This document shows, in pieces, positions 51,601 to 60,619 of a stretch of 64,000 bases of DNA. The position numbers and the translations under genes are program-made. Source of the DNA: Gordonia sihwensis NBRC 108236 (GTDB lineage: Bacteria > Actinomycetota > Actinomycetes > Mycobacteriales > Mycobacteriaceae); contig NZ_BANU01000014.1 of NCBI RefSeq assembly GCF_000333035.1, positions 1-64,000 of the forward strand, written 5' to 3'. The number at the start of each line of letters is the position of its first letter. The stretch's first letter is position 1. The notes beneath the pieces are model-generated. The model was not told the DNA's origin, did no database searches, and was given only the letters and a program-made list of their open reading frames with translations.

Positions 51601-52495
51601 CGGTCTGCGTCGCATCCGCGATCTGCTGCTGACCCCGAGTTCCCTGGTGGACGCACCGCAGGCCGATTCGGAGGCCTCGCCCGCCGAACTGGCGGCTCCC
51701 GCGTTCGACGGCGACGTTCGGCTCGACCGCGTGGACTTCCGTTACGCCGGGGCCGACCGCGACGCGTTGAGCGGGATCGAGATGCACATCCCGGCGGGCA
51801 CCTCGCTGGCGCTGGTCGGCACCACGGGCGCGGGCAAGTCGACCATCGTCAAACTGCTTGCGCGCTTCTACGACCCGACGGCCGGCAGCGTGCGGATGGA
51901 CGGTATCGATCTGCGGACCATCGATCTGCACCGCTATCGCAGCCGCCTGGGCGTGGTCCCACAGGAACCCCACCTGTTCGCGGGGACCGTTGCCGACAAC
52001 ATCGCCTACGGCAGGCCCGGTGCCTCGCGCGAAAGGATCGCCGAAGCCGCGCGACGAGTGGGCGCGGCGCAGATGATCGCCGGTCTCCCCGGAGGCATGG
52101 AGTTCGGCGTGTCCGAACGCGGGCGGGGACTCTCGTCCGGGCAACGCCAGTTGATCGCGCTGGCCCGCGCCGAACTGGTGGAGCCGGATCTGATCCTGCT
52201 CGACGAGGCCACAGCGACTCTCGATCAGGCCACCGAGGCGCAGGTGCTCGCGGCCGGCGAGGCACTCTCCCGGCGCCGCACGAGCGTGATCGTCGCGCAC
52301 CGCCTCGCCACCGCCGCACGAGCGGATGTGATCGCGGTGGTCGAGGGCGGCCGGATCGTGGAGAGGGGCACGCACCACCGACTGCTGGCGGCACACGGCG
52401 AGTACCGGCGTCTGTGGGACGCCGGCGTCTCCCCCGACGACTGCGAGGCGCCGGCTGCCGGGCCGCGCCCGGCCGACCGCTCCAGCGTCGGCTGA
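48677..52495 (+). CDS. fused two-module ABC exporter with one degenerate ATP site
   Basis: A 1272-aa protein made of two TMD-NBD modules: TMD1 ~20-310, NBD1 ~335-580, linker ~590-680, TMD2 ~690-985, NBD2 ~1010-1240. NBD1 has GAPGSGKST, LSGGQ and a Walker B ending VLDDATS (Asp in place of the catalytic Glu). NBD2 has GTTGAGKST, LSSGQ and LLDEATA (Glu kept). The odd Walker B and the odd signature belong to the same composite site, as in asymmetric exporters. The start is a TTG overlapping the previous stop. Substrate unknown; homologues often lie beside kgd. Confidence 0.88.
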   Translation: MTGRAAPAAQGWIRRLVGECGRHRRLAVVLVTVTLGAVAVDLVTPLITKAAIDSATGQQAARVGLPVLIGALLVAAALRYACQFGRRMTAGRMSVTVQDGLRRRLLDTLHHVDGPARDTIRTGQVVSRSISDLQVVQSLLAMAPLSLGGAVQVVLSLGVMAWLSPLLTLVAIAIVPLIAVIVYRSRKRLFAATWAAQQASAEVAGHVEETVTGVRVVKGFGQERRATDELAALGERLYRFKLRAANLSARFTPTMASIPQLGMVAVIGLGGYLVYAGDITAGTFLAFSTYLATMTGLARILTNLVVNAQLAASAVTRVYEVADHPRDRAFENTTTVPDGPLGLSFDGVGLTLGGRRVLRGVDLRVAPGECVAVVGAPGSGKSTLAELVTGAYRAESGTVALIGAEGSGLDVTELAPDELYRAVAFAFDDPFLYSTTIAANIGLGPQPVPPDGVDDSIRAAARAAAADFAAELPDGYATEVGERGLTLSGGQRQRVALARALYQGSRVLVLDDATSAVDAATEARIFAHFRALGTTMLVLAHRDSTLAIADRVAVLDDGVVSDVGTVAELTERSARFRALMSPTDTAEQRAAASASVRAQNDIGIEELWPGGVDAPAPKARREAAPPMRIGPGGGGRAGVLGAMPATDEIRAAVAALPPADDDPKVDVEAARAERTDFSLKQILRPVAGLLAVVLATIAADTLIGLAFPSLARTVLDAASRSDADVIGVAALTGFALVAAAWIAGAVNVVAAARAGERVLYGLRIRSYAHLQRLGLDYYERELSGRIMTRMTTDVDALSGFVQNGLSSAVVAVLTLVGVFGALIATDWELGLVIAPVFPVLLIATVVFRRISSRAYTRTRELVSAVNADFQENIAGLATTRVYRHIPVARAEFGRRSDEWVDARMDSQRAISVYFPFITFCSDAATAVVLGFGAHQVASGAMSSGTLIAFVLYLAMLFGPVQQLTTVFDSYQQAAVGLRRIRDLLLTPSSLVDAPQADSEASPAELAAPAFDGDVRLDRVDFRYAGADRDALSGIEMHIPAGTSLALVGTTGAGKSTIVKLLARFYDPTAGSVRMDGIDLRTIDLHRYRSRLGVVPQEPHLFAGTVADNIAYGRPGASRERIAEAARRVGAAQMIAGLPGGMEFGVSERGRGLSSGQRQLIALARAELVEPDLILLDEATATLDQATEAQVLAAGEALSRRRTSVIVAHRLATAARADVIAVVEGGRIVERGTHHRLLAAHGEYRRLWDAGVSPDDCEAPAAGPRPADRSSVG

Positions 52496-52724
52496 GCCGC
52501 TCGGCGTTCCGCTGACCGAGACGATCCCCGCTGTCACACGGTGGTCAGCACGTGAGATTGACCACTTACCGCGGCGTGTCACCGTCTGTGCGGCACACAG
52601 CGCCCGAGCCGCGAGCGGTCCGCGTACCATCGATTGATGGCAGGTCGGCCGCGGTTCACGAGACCAGCGGTTCACCCGCCACGCGATCGAAGAACACCTG
52701 GGTGAATTGAGGCGAGACAGCGCT

Positions 52725-55700
52725 GTGAGCAGTTCGATTTCCGAATCCGACTTCGGACAAAACGAATGGCTGGTCGAGGAGATGTACCAGCGATTCCAGA
52801 CCAACCCCGAATCAGTCGATCCGAGCTGGCACGAGCTTCTCAAGAACTATCGCCCGGGTTCGACGGCGACCGCCCCGTCCTCGAACGGTGCGGCCCAGGC
52901 GACCCGGGTGGCTCCGAAGCAGGCGGTCACGCTCGACACCGAACCGACCAAGGCCGCACCGGCGCCCACCCGCGCCCCCGCACCGGCACGTGAGTCGGCC
53001 GCGACCAAGGCCGCATCCGGCACCAGCCTGGCGGCGTCCGCCGCCAAGCCTGCCGCCGATGCCGGGACAGACACGAATAAGGTGCTCCGCGGCCCCGCCG
53101 CGACCATCGTGCGCAACATGTCGGCCTCGCTCGAGGTCCCGACCGCGACCAGCGTCCGCGCGGTTCCCGCGAAGCTGATGATCGACAACCGCGTCGTGAT
53201 CAACAACCACCTCGCCCGCACCCGCGGCGGCAAGGTGAGCTTCACGCACATCCTCGGCTATGCGATCGTCCAGGCGATCAAGGCGTTCCCGAACATGAAC
53301 CGCCACTTCGCCGTCGTGGACGGTAAGCCGAACGTCGTCACGCCCGCCCATACCAATCTCGGCCTCGCGATCGACCTGCCGGGAAAGAACGGGAACCGCA
53401 CGCTGGTCGTCGCCGCGATCAAGGGCTGCGAGACCAAGAACTTCTCCGAGTTCGTCGCGGCGTACGAGGACATCGTCCGCCGGGCCCGCGACGGCAAGCT
53501 CGGCGCCGAGGACTTCGCCGGCGTCACAATCTCGCTGACCAACCCCGGCACCATCGGCACCGTCCACTCGGTGCCGCGGCTGATGCAGGGCCAGGGCGCC
53601 ATCATCGGCGCCGGAGCCATGGAGTACCCGGCCGAGTTCCAGGGCGCGAGCGATGAGCAGATCGCCGAGATGGGTGTCGGCAAGCTGATGACGCTGACGT
53701 CCACCTACGACCACCGGATCATTCAGGGCGCCGAATCGGGCGACTTCCTCCGCAAGGTCCACACGCTGCTGCTCGACGACTCCTTCTGGGACGAGCTGTT
53801 CACCTCGCTGCAGATCCCGTACGAGCCCGTCCGCTGGCGTCGCGACGTCCCCGCCGGACTCGTCGACAAGAACACGCGCGTCCTCGAGCTCATCGCCGCG
53901 TACCGCAGCCGCGGTCATCTGATGGCCGACACCGACCCGCTGATGATGAACGCGGCCGCCAAGGCCTCGCATCCGGACCTCGATGTACTGACCTACGGCC
54001 TGACTCTCTGGGATCTGGACCGCACCTTCAACGTCGGCGGCTTCCACGGACAGCGGAACATGAAGCTGCGCGACGTGCTGTCGATCCTGCGCGACGCCTA
54101 CTGCCGCCACGTCGGCGTCGAGTACACGCACATCCTCGACCCGGAGCAGCAGCGCTGGCTCCAGGAGCGGGTGGAGATCAAGCACGCCAAGCCGTCGGTC
54201 GCCGAGCAGAAGTACATCCTGAGCAAGCTGAACGCCGCCGAGGCGTTCGAGACCTTCCTCGCGACCAAGTACGTCGGCCAGAAGCGCTTCTCGCTCGAGG
54301 GCGCCGAAGCCGTCATCCCGATGATGGACGCGGTTCTCGATCAGAGCGCCGAACACCAGCTCGAAGAGGTCGTCATCGGCATGCCGCACCGCGGCCGGCT
54401 GAACGTCCTGGCCAACATCGTCGGCAAGCCGTACTCGAAGATCTTCACCGAGTTCGAGGGCAATCTCGGCCCCGCTGACGCGCACGGCTCCGGCGACGTG
54501 AAGTACCACCTCGGCGCCGAGGGCAAGTACTACCAGATGTTCGGCGACAACGAGATCACCGTCTCGCTCACCGCCAACCCCAGCCATCTGGAGGCCGTCG
54601 ACCCGGTCCTCGAGGGCATCGTCCGCGCCAAGCAGGACGGCATGTCGGAGGACCGCGAGTTCGACGTGCTGCCGCTGATGCTGCACGGTGACGCCGCCTT
54701 CGCCGGTCAGGGCATCGTCGCCGAGGTGCTGAACATGTCGATGCTGAACGGCTACCGCACCGGCGGCACCGTCCACATCGTGGTGAACAACCAGGTCGGT
54801 TTCACCACCGCACCCGAGCACTCGCGCTCCACGCAGTACTGCACCGACATCGCGAAGATGATCGGCGCACCGGTCTTCCACGTGAACGGCGACGATCCGG
54901 AGGCCTGCGTCTGGGCCGCCAAGCTCGCCGTCGACTACCGCGAGGCGTTCCACCGCGACGTCGTGATCGACCTCGTCTGCTACCGCCGCCTGGGCCACAA
55001 CGAGGGCGACGATCCGTCGATGACCCAGCCGGCGATGTACGACGTCATCAACAACATCCGCAGCGTCCGCAAGAGCTACACCGAAGCGCTGATCGGCCGT
55101 GGTGACATCTCCACCAAGGAGGCCGAGGACGCACTGCGCGATTACCAGGGACAACTCGAGCGCGTCTTCGTCGAAGTCAAGGAACTCGAACGGTTCACAC
55201 CCGAGGCGTCGCCGTCGGTGGAGGGCGAGCAGACGCTGCTCACCAAGCTGGTGACCGCGGTGCCGCAGGAGAAGCTCGCGGAGATCGGCGACGCCTTCGG
55301 CAATCTGCCCGAGGGATTCAACGCCCATCCGCGCGTCAAGCCGGTCATCAAGCGGCGCCACGAGATGCCGGTCAAGGGCGACATCGACTGGTCGTTCGCC
55401 GAGATCCTCGCCTTCGGCACCCTGGTTCAGGAAGGCCGCACGGTGCGGCTGTCCGGTCAGGACTCCCGCCGCGGAACGTTCACTCAGCGCCACTCGGTGC
55501 TGATCGACCGCGAGAACGGCTCGGAGTACACACCGCTGAACCACCTGCCCGACGCGACCGGCCGCTTCCTGGTGTACGACTCGCCGCTGAGCGAGTACGG
55601 CGTGCTCGGCTTCGAGTACGGCTACGCCCTCGCCGACCCCGACGCACTCGTCCTGTGGGAGGCGCAGTTCGGCGACTTCGTCAACGGTGCGCAGTCGATC

Positions 55701-56423
55701 ATCGACGAGTTCATCAGCTCCGGCGAGGCCAAGTGGGGTCAGCGCAGCGACGTCGTGCTGCTGCTGCCGCACGGCCACGAGGGCCAGGGTCCCGACCACA
55801 CCTCGGGCCGCATCGAGCGCTTCCTGCAGTTGTGCGCCGAGGGTTCGATGACCGTCGCGCTGCCCTCGACTCCGGCGAGTTACTTCCACCTGCTGCGGCG
55901 CCACGTGCACGATGGCATCAGCCGGCCGCTGGTGGTCTTCACCCCGAAGTCGATGCTGCGCAACAAGGCGGCCGTCTCGCCGGTGGAGGATTTCACCGAG
56001 GGCAAGTTCCTCTCCGTGATCGACGATCCGCGTTTCGCCAAGCAGGGCGGCGACCGCGACAAGGTGCAGCGTGTGCAGCTGGTCAGCGGCAAGCTCTACT
56101 ACGAGCTGGCCGCACGGCAGGCGAAGGACGGTCGCGACGACGTCGCGATCATCCGCGTCGAGCAGCTGTACCCGGTGCCCTACCGCAGGCTCGCGCGCAC
56201 GCTGGAGCAGTACCCGAACGCGAAGGACTTCGTCTGGGTTCAGGAGGAGCCGGCGAACCAGGGTCCGTGGCCGTTCCTCGGTCTCTGGCTGCCGGAGATG
56301 CTCCCCGAGTTGCTCGGCGGCCTCCGCCGGATCTCGCGCCGGCCGATGTCCGCGCCGTCGTCGGGCTCCAGCAAGGTCCACGCGGTGGAGCAGCAGGAGA
56401 TCATCGATCAGGCCTTCCGCTGA
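52725..56423 (+). CDS. kgd: multifunctional 2-oxoglutarate decarboxylase/dehydrogenase (E1 with E2-like domain)
   Basis: Kgd/SucA of 1232 aa, the actinobacterial fusion. An N-terminal helix ([19 protein letters not shown]) and an Ala/Pro-rich linker (about 45-115) lead to an E2-like acyltransferase domain with its His in [16 protein letters not shown], then the ThDP-dependent E1 ([66 protein letters not shown]). No lipoyl domain is present. It runs the 2-oxoglutarate node of the TCA cycle; GarA inhibits the enzyme in relatives (established). GTG at 52725 matches the mycobacterial N-terminus. Confidence 0.96.
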   Translation: MSSSISESDFGQNEWLVEEMYQRFQTNPESVDPSWHELLKNYRPGSTATAPSSNGAAQATRVAPKQAVTLDTEPTKAAPAPTRAPAPARESAATKAASGTSLAASAAKPAADAGTDTNKVLRGPAATIVRNMSASLEVPTATSVRAVPAKLMIDNRVVINNHLARTRGGKVSFTHILGYAIVQAIKAFPNMNRHFAVVDGKPNVVTPAHTNLGLAIDLPGKNGNRTLVVAAIKGCETKNFSEFVAAYEDIVRRARDGKLGAEDFAGVTISLTNPGTIGTVHSVPRLMQGQGAIIGAGAMEYPAEFQGASDEQIAEMGVGKLMTLTSTYDHRIIQGAESGDFLRKVHTLLLDDSFWDELFTSLQIPYEPVRWRRDVPAGLVDKNTRVLELIAAYRSRGHLMADTDPLMMNAAAKASHPDLDVLTYGLTLWDLDRTFNVGGFHGQRNMKLRDVLSILRDAYCRHVGVEYTHILDPEQQRWLQERVEIKHAKPSVAEQKYILSKLNAAEAFETFLATKYVGQKRFSLEGAEAVIPMMDAVLDQSAEHQLEEVVIGMPHRGRLNVLANIVGKPYSKIFTEFEGNLGPADAHGSGDVKYHLGAEGKYYQMFGDNEITVSLTANPSHLEAVDPVLEGIVRAKQDGMSEDREFDVLPLMLHGDAAFAGQGIVAEVLNMSMLNGYRTGGTVHIVVNNQVGFTTAPEHSRSTQYCTDIAKMIGAPVFHVNGDDPEACVWAAKLAVDYREAFHRDVVIDLVCYRRLGHNEGDDPSMTQPAMYDVINNIRSVRKSYTEALIGRGDISTKEAEDALRDYQGQLERVFVEVKELERFTPEASPSVEGEQTLLTKLVTAVPQEKLAEIGDAFGNLPEGFNAHPRVKPVIKRRHEMPVKGDIDWSFAEILAFGTLVQEGRTVRLSGQDSRRGTFTQRHSVLIDRENGSEYTPLNHLPDATGRFLVYDSPLSEYGVLGFEYGYALADPDALVLWEAQFGDFVNGAQSIIDEFISSGEAKWGQRSDVVLLLPHGHEGQGPDHTSGRIERFLQLCAEGSMTVALPSTPASYFHLLRRHVHDGISRPLVVFTPKSMLRNKAAVSPVEDFTEGKFLSVIDDPRFAKQGGDRDKVQRVQLVSGKLYYELAARQAKDGRDDVAIIRVEQLYPVPYRRLARTLEQYPNAKDFVWVQEEPANQGPWPFLGLWLPEMLPELLGGLRRISRRPMSAPSSGSSKVHAVEQQEIIDQAFR

Positions 56424-56445
56424 TCTGATGCGACTCTGACACGAC

Positions 56446-56493
56446 ACACGAGAGGGGCCGCCCCGCTTCGGCGAGGCGGCCCCTCTCGTGTGT
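56446..56493. terminator. bidirectional terminator between kgd and tetR
   Basis: Stem of about 18 bp: CACACGAGAGGGGCCGCC pairs with GGCGGCCCCTCTCGTGTG around a 12-nt loop. It lies 22 bp after the kgd stop and 26 bp from the tetR stop, in a convergent gap. Confidence 0.9.
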
Positions 56494-56519
56494 CCGCGGC
56501 CGGCGTCGCCGGCGCCGGC

Positions 56520-57122
56520 TCATGTCTGAGTCACGTTCCCGACCAGCCCGGCGAGGGTGGGCAGAGCGGCGACGAAGATCTGCACGAGCTGTTCCCGGGT
56601 GATCACCGGGTCGTCGAGCCAGCGGACGAGCGTCTCCTCCACGAAGGCGATCCAGCCCGCCACCGACAGTTCGATCGCCGGGCTCCGTTCGATCCCGATG
56701 GCGGGCGCGTGCGTCAGAATCCGCTCGGTCATCGCCGCGCGCGTCCGGTCGGCGACCGCTCTGATCGCGTCGTCCGCACTCGCCGCGCCGCGGATGACGC
56801 CCACGAACCCGCGCCCGTTGTCGGCGACGTAGTCGACGTAGGCGGTCATCGAGGCCTGGAGCATCGCGATCGGATCGCCGAGCTCGGCCTGCGGCTCCGT
56901 GCGGGCGAGCATCTCCTCCGCCTGCTCGGTGATGACGCTCAGATGGAAATCGGCCTTGGACTCGAAGTAGTGGAAGATCAGTGCCTTCGACACTCCCGCC
57001 GCTTCGGCGACCGCTTCCATCGTGACCGACTCCAGGGGACGGTCGCGTGCCATCTGCACGCCCAGATCGATGAGCTGACGACGGCGTGCAGCAGGGCTCA
57101 AACGGGTTCTGGCGGTGGTCAT
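56520..57122 (-). CDS. TetR-family repressor of the BVMO gene
   Basis: A 200-aa TetR regulator. The HTH is in VTMEAVAEAAGVSKALIFHYFESKADF (about 33-59), and the C-terminal ligand domain follows. It is divergent from the Baeyer-Villiger monooxygenase gene with 78 bp between start codons, and two operator-like dyads overlap the -35 regions of both genes, so it probably represses itself and the monooxygenase until a ketone or lipid ligand is bound (inference). TACGGT 6 nt before the ATG makes it leaderless. Confidence 0.85.
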   Translation of the reverse strand: MTTARTRLSPAARRRQLIDLGVQMARDRPLESVTMEAVAEAAGVSKALIFHYFESKADFHLSVITEQAEEMLARTEPQAELGDPIAMLQASMTAYVDYVADNGRGFVGVIRGAASADDAIRAVADRTRAAMTERILTHAPAIGIERSPAIELSVAGWIAFVEETLVRWLDDPVITREQLVQIFVAALPTLAGLVGNVTQT

Positions 57123-57200
57123 GCACCAACCGTAAGCGCTTATTGACCTGAATTCAATTGCCTATTGACTCGCGGTCAACACGCGCTTATCGTAGGCACC
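57123..57200. promoter_or_regulatory. divergent tetR/BVMO promoters with paired operators
   Basis: Plus strand: TTGACT (57165-57170), 17 bp, TATCGT (57188-57193), 7 nt, ATG. Minus strand: TTGAAT (57157-57152), 17 bp, TACGGT (57134-57129), 6 nt, ATG. Two 15-bp dyads TTGACctgaaTTCAA (57143-57157) and TTGACtcgcgGTCAA (57165-57179) start 22 bp apart, each covering one -35. Both transcripts are leaderless. Confidence 0.7.
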
Positions 57201-58754
57201 ATGACAACGCATGATGTAGAGATCGCGATCATCGGAGCCGGGTTCTCCGGACTCGGTGCAGCCATCAAGCTCAGCCAGGAGGGTGTGGACGATTACGTCC
57301 TGCTCGACCGCGGCCAGGACTTCGGCGGCACCTGGCGCGACAACGTGTACCCGGGTGCCGCGTGCGACGTCCCGTCGCACCTGTACTCCTACTCGTTCGC
57401 GCTCAACCCGGAATGGTCCCGGTCGTACTCTCATCAGCCCGAGATCCACCGCTACATCAACGCCGTCGCCGACGAGCACCGCATCGGCGAGCACGCTCTG
57501 TTCGGCTCCGATGTGCGCCGTGCGGAGTGGGACGAGACCGCCGGACGCTGGAAGCTGGACTACGAGCGGGACGGCGAGAGCCACACCCTCACCGCGCGCA
57601 CCCTCATCGGCGGCGTCGGACCGCTGTGCGAGCCGAACCTCCCCGATATCGAGGGCTTCGGCGACTACCGGGGCAAGATCGTGCACTCGGCCCGCTGGGA
57701 CACCGACTACGACTTCACCGGCAAGCGCGTGGCCGTCATCGGCACCGGCGCCTCGGCGATCCAGATCGTGCCGCAGCTGGGCAAGGTGGTCGGACACATG
57801 GACGTGTACCAGCGCACCGCGCCGTGGATCATCCCGCGCAACGAGCGCCCGTACCTGAGCGTGGAGAACTGGGCGTTCAAGAACGTCCCCGGTCTGCAGG
57901 CGGCCATCCGCGGCGGCATCTACTCGTTCAACGAGGTGGTCGCGGCCGGGATGACCTACGCCCCGAAGGCGCTCAAGCCCGTCGAGGCGCTCAGCCGAGC
58001 CAACATCTTCCGCGGTATCCGCGACCCCGAGCTCCGCAAGGCGGTGACCCCGCGGTTCGCGGTGGGCTGCAAGCGCATCCTGAAGTCCAATGAGTGGTAC
58101 CCGACCCTCGACCAGGACAACGTGGAACTGGTGACCGACGGCATCGACCGCATCACCGAGACCGGCATCGTCACCGCGGACGGCACCGCCCGCGACGTCG
58201 ACGTGATCGTCGTCGCGACCGGATTCCACGTCACCGACTCCCCTGTCTTCGACACCATCGTCGGGGCGAACGGCGAGAGCCTGGCACAGGTCTGGGAGCG
58301 CGAGGGCATGCAGGCCTACAAGGGCTCGTTCGTCCACGGTTTCCCGAACCTTATGCTGCTGATCGGACCGTCGACCGGTCTGGGCCACACGTCGATGGTG
58401 TACATGATCGAGTCACAGCTGAACTACCTGGTGGACTACGTGCGCAAGACACGCGCCCACGGGATCACCAGAGTGGACGTGCGCAAGGACGCGCAGGACC
58501 GTTTCAACGCGGGGATCCAGCGCACGCTGCGGTCCAGTGTCTGGGTGAACGGCGGGTGCGCCTCCTGGTACAAGGATCACAACGGCGACATCACCGTCCT
58601 GTGGCCGGGGTTCACCTTCAACTTCCGCAATCAGACGCGTTCGTTCGACCTCGACGCGTACGACGTGCGCACCGCGGACCGGCCCGCCGTCGTCGCAGAG
58701 TCCGTGCAGACCGCTGACGAGGCCCCGGCCGAACCCATCGGCACCGACGCCTGA
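57201..58754 (+). CDS. Baeyer-Villiger flavin monooxygenase
   Basis: A 517-aa class B monooxygenase. The FAD Rossmann is IIGAGFSGLGAAIKL, the upstream BVMO signature is FGGTWRDNVYPGAACDVPSH, the central fingerprint is YRGKIVHSARWD (FxGxxxHxxxW type, Phe replaced by Tyr), and the NADPH site is VAVIGTGASAIQIV. It inserts oxygen next to a ketone carbonyl to give an ester, or oxidises sulfur. The ATG at 57201 is set by a leaderless promoter. An SDR gene follows in 55 bp, so alcohol-to-ketone-to-ester chemistry is plausible. Related to mycobacterial MymA/EthA-type enzymes. Confidence 0.9.
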   Translation: MTTHDVEIAIIGAGFSGLGAAIKLSQEGVDDYVLLDRGQDFGGTWRDNVYPGAACDVPSHLYSYSFALNPEWSRSYSHQPEIHRYINAVADEHRIGEHALFGSDVRRAEWDETAGRWKLDYERDGESHTLTARTLIGGVGPLCEPNLPDIEGFGDYRGKIVHSARWDTDYDFTGKRVAVIGTGASAIQIVPQLGKVVGHMDVYQRTAPWIIPRNERPYLSVENWAFKNVPGLQAAIRGGIYSFNEVVAAGMTYAPKALKPVEALSRANIFRGIRDPELRKAVTPRFAVGCKRILKSNEWYPTLDQDNVELVTDGIDRITETGIVTADGTARDVDVIVVATGFHVTDSPVFDTIVGANGESLAQVWEREGMQAYKGSFVHGFPNLMLLIGPSTGLGHTSMVYMIESQLNYLVDYVRKTRAHGITRVDVRKDAQDRFNAGIQRTLRSSVWVNGGCASWYKDHNGDITVLWPGFTFNFRNQTRSFDLDAYDVRTADRPAVVAESVQTADEAPAEPIGTDA

Positions 58755-58809
58755 CCCGACCGGCACCCGACTTCCCGACACCGCAACTTCCCGACTTCAG
58801 GAGAGAACT

Positions 58810-59640
58810 ATGAAGGATTTCAACAACAAGGTCATCGTCATCACCGGCGCCGGCTCCGGGATGGGCCGCGACCTGGCGGTCAAGCTCGCCAAGCGCGGTG
58901 CCAAGATCGCCATCTCCGATGTGAACCCGGACGGTCTCGCGGAGACCGAGCGGCTGGTCGCAGCGACCGGTGCGCAGGTGCACAGCCAGTTGCTCAACGT
59001 CGCCGAGCGAGAGGCCGTCCTCGCGTACGCCGACACCGTGGCCGGCCACTTCGGCACCGTCAACGCGATCTTCAACAACGCCGGCATCGCGCACCACGGT
59101 GAGGTCGAGACCATGGAGTTCAAGGACATCGAGCGTGTCATGGACATCGACTACTGGGGCGTCGTCAACGGCACCAAGGCGTTCCTGCCGTACCTGATCG
59201 CGTCGGGCGACGGCCACGTCGTCAACACCTCGTCGCTGTTCGGCCTGCTGGCCGAACCGGGTCAGGCCGCATACAACTCCGCCAAGTTCGCCGTCCGCGG
59301 CTTCACCGAGGCGCTGAATCAGGAGATGATCATCGCGAAGCAACCGGTCAAGGTGACCTGCGTGCATCCGGGCGGAATCAAGACGGCGATCGCCCGCAAT
59401 GCGACCACGTCGGGCGATCACGACCAGGCGAAGACCGCGGAGTTGTTCGACAAGTACCTGGCGAACACCAGCTCGGAGAAGGCCGCCGACATCATCATCA
59501 AGGCGGTCGAGCGCGACCGCGCACGCGTCCTCGTCGGCGCGGACGCGAAGGTACTCGATCTGTGCGTCCGTCTGGTGGCCTCCGGCTACCAGGGCATCGG
59601 CGCCCGCGTCACCGGTTGGGCGCTCAAGCGCACCAAGTAG
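58810..59640 (+). CDS. short-chain dehydrogenase/reductase
   Basis: Classical SDR of 276 aa. Cofactor motif TGAGSGMGRDLA, NNAG motif IFNNAGIAHHG, catalytic Ser in VNTSSLFGLLAEPG, and YNSAK. AISDVNPDG after strand 2 (Asp) suggests NAD preference. RBS AGGAGA precedes the ATG. It is the second gene of the BVMO unit; a strong terminator follows. It is the likely counterpart of mycobacterial Rv1245c, near lpqZ and kgd (recalled synteny). Confidence 0.9.
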   Translation: MKDFNNKVIVITGAGSGMGRDLAVKLAKRGAKIAISDVNPDGLAETERLVAATGAQVHSQLLNVAEREAVLAYADTVAGHFGTVNAIFNNAGIAHHGEVETMEFKDIERVMDIDYWGVVNGTKAFLPYLIASGDGHVVNTSSLFGLLAEPGQAAYNSAKFAVRGFTEALNQEMIIAKQPVKVTCVHPGGIKTAIARNATTSGDHDQAKTAELFDKYLANTSSEKAADIIIKAVERDRARVLVGADAKVLDLCVRLVASGYQGIGARVTGWALKRTK

Positions 59641-59656
59641 CCTCCCGGACCACGGA

Positions 59657-59695
59657 CGGGGCCGCCGCGACGAGACGATCGTCGCGGCGGCCCCG
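59657..59695. terminator. bidirectional terminator between the SDR gene and the lpqZ-like gene
   Basis: Perfect 15-bp stem, CGGGGCCGCCGCGAC with GTCGCGGCGGCCCCG, 9-nt loop, starting 16 bp after the SDR stop and ahead of the convergent lipoprotein gene. Confidence 0.9.
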
Positions 59696-59718
59696 TCTCG
59701 GTGTACGAGCCCGGCGGA

Positions 59719-60597
59719 TCAGACGCCGTGCGTGCCGATCCATTCGTTCGCGACGGCCGCGGGGTCGGCGCCCCGCTCCACGCGCGCGGCGAGCTCGGCC
59801 AGATCCGCGGTGGTCAACTCACCGGCGACACGGCTGAGCGCCTTCATCTGCGGCTTGCCGATCAGGGATGCGCGGAATACGGGCACGAGATCCTGCGCCA
59901 TCGGCCCGGATTCGGCCGACCGCAGGGCCGTCACGTCGTCGCGGCCGGCTAGCGCCGTCGCCGCCTCCAGCCCGGTCAGCGTTCCGAGCGCCTGCCCGCC
60001 GCGGACGCGGTCGGCCACCTGCTGCGGCGTCAGGCGCTCCGTGATCGCACCGAACCGGCAGACGCTGAACGCCTGCTTCTCCTCCGCGGTCAGCTCGCCG
60101 GTGCTCACCAACGGCAGTCCGGGCGGCACCGCCCCGCATTGCGCCAGGTCGGTGAGGTGATCGGCGTCGGAGACGGTCTGGGCGAGGATCAACTGCCTGC
60201 GGTCGTTCACCGCTGCCGGATCGCCGATCGTCACGCCCTGCGGCAGAGCGCGGTTCACCGCCTCCTCCACGTCTTCACTCGACACGGCGTCGGGCCCGGG
60301 CATCAACGCGGTCAGCAGTTCGCCGGTGAACGCCGGGAACAGGTCCACATCGCCCTGCGCCGCCTCGTCGAGGAGCCGTCTGTCGGCCGACGCCCGGCCG
60401 CCGACGTCGACTCGGACGCCGGTGCGCGCGAGCGCTCCCGCGTAGATCTGCGCTGCCACCTGCATCTCGGGGGTGCCGTCGGTACCGACGCGCAGAGGTG
60501 CCGGTACATCGGATCCGCACGCCGTGATCAGGGTCGCAGCCGCGCCGATCGCGGCCGCGAGAGCGGCGGCGCGGCGGGAGAATCGTCGAGTAGACAT
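59719..60597 (-). CDS. lpqZ: LpqZ-like lipoprotein, OpuAC-type solute-binding protein
   Basis: A 292-aa exported lipoprotein. The signal sequence has Arg-rich n-region (STRRFSRRAA), a hydrophobic core and lipobox LITAC at about 23-27. The mature part (LRVGTDGTPEMQVAAQIYAGALARTG, DVDLFPAFTGELLTAL) matches glycine-betaine/choline-binding OpuAC proteins. No ABC permease or ATPase is adjacent, so it is an orphan binding protein as in mycobacteria. TAGTCT lies 8 nt before the ATG. Confidence 0.8.
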   Translation of the reverse strand: MSTRRFSRRAAALAAAIGAAATLITACGSDVPAPLRVGTDGTPEMQVAAQIYAGALARTGVRVDVGGRASADRRLLDEAAQGDVDLFPAFTGELLTALMPGPDAVSSEDVEEAVNRALPQGVTIGDPAAVNDRRQLILAQTVSDADHLTDLAQCGAVPPGLPLVSTGELTAEEKQAFSVCRFGAITERLTPQQVADRVRGGQALGTLTGLEAATALAGRDDVTALRSAESGPMAQDLVPVFRASLIGKPQMKALSRVAGELTTADLAELAARVERGADPAAVANEWIGTHGV

Positions 60598-60619
60598 CGC
60601 CGACCAGACTAATCGACGC

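Noticed and set aside
49274-52843. Long minus-strand open frame (about 1190 codons) opposite the ABC exporter
   Set aside because: Arg/Gly/His-rich, no recognisable domain, and fully antisense to a clear two-module exporter. Long antisense frames are a by-product of high GC codon usage; the same holds opposite kgd (52812-56447), atpD (11123-12934) and sbcC-like (42255-43673).
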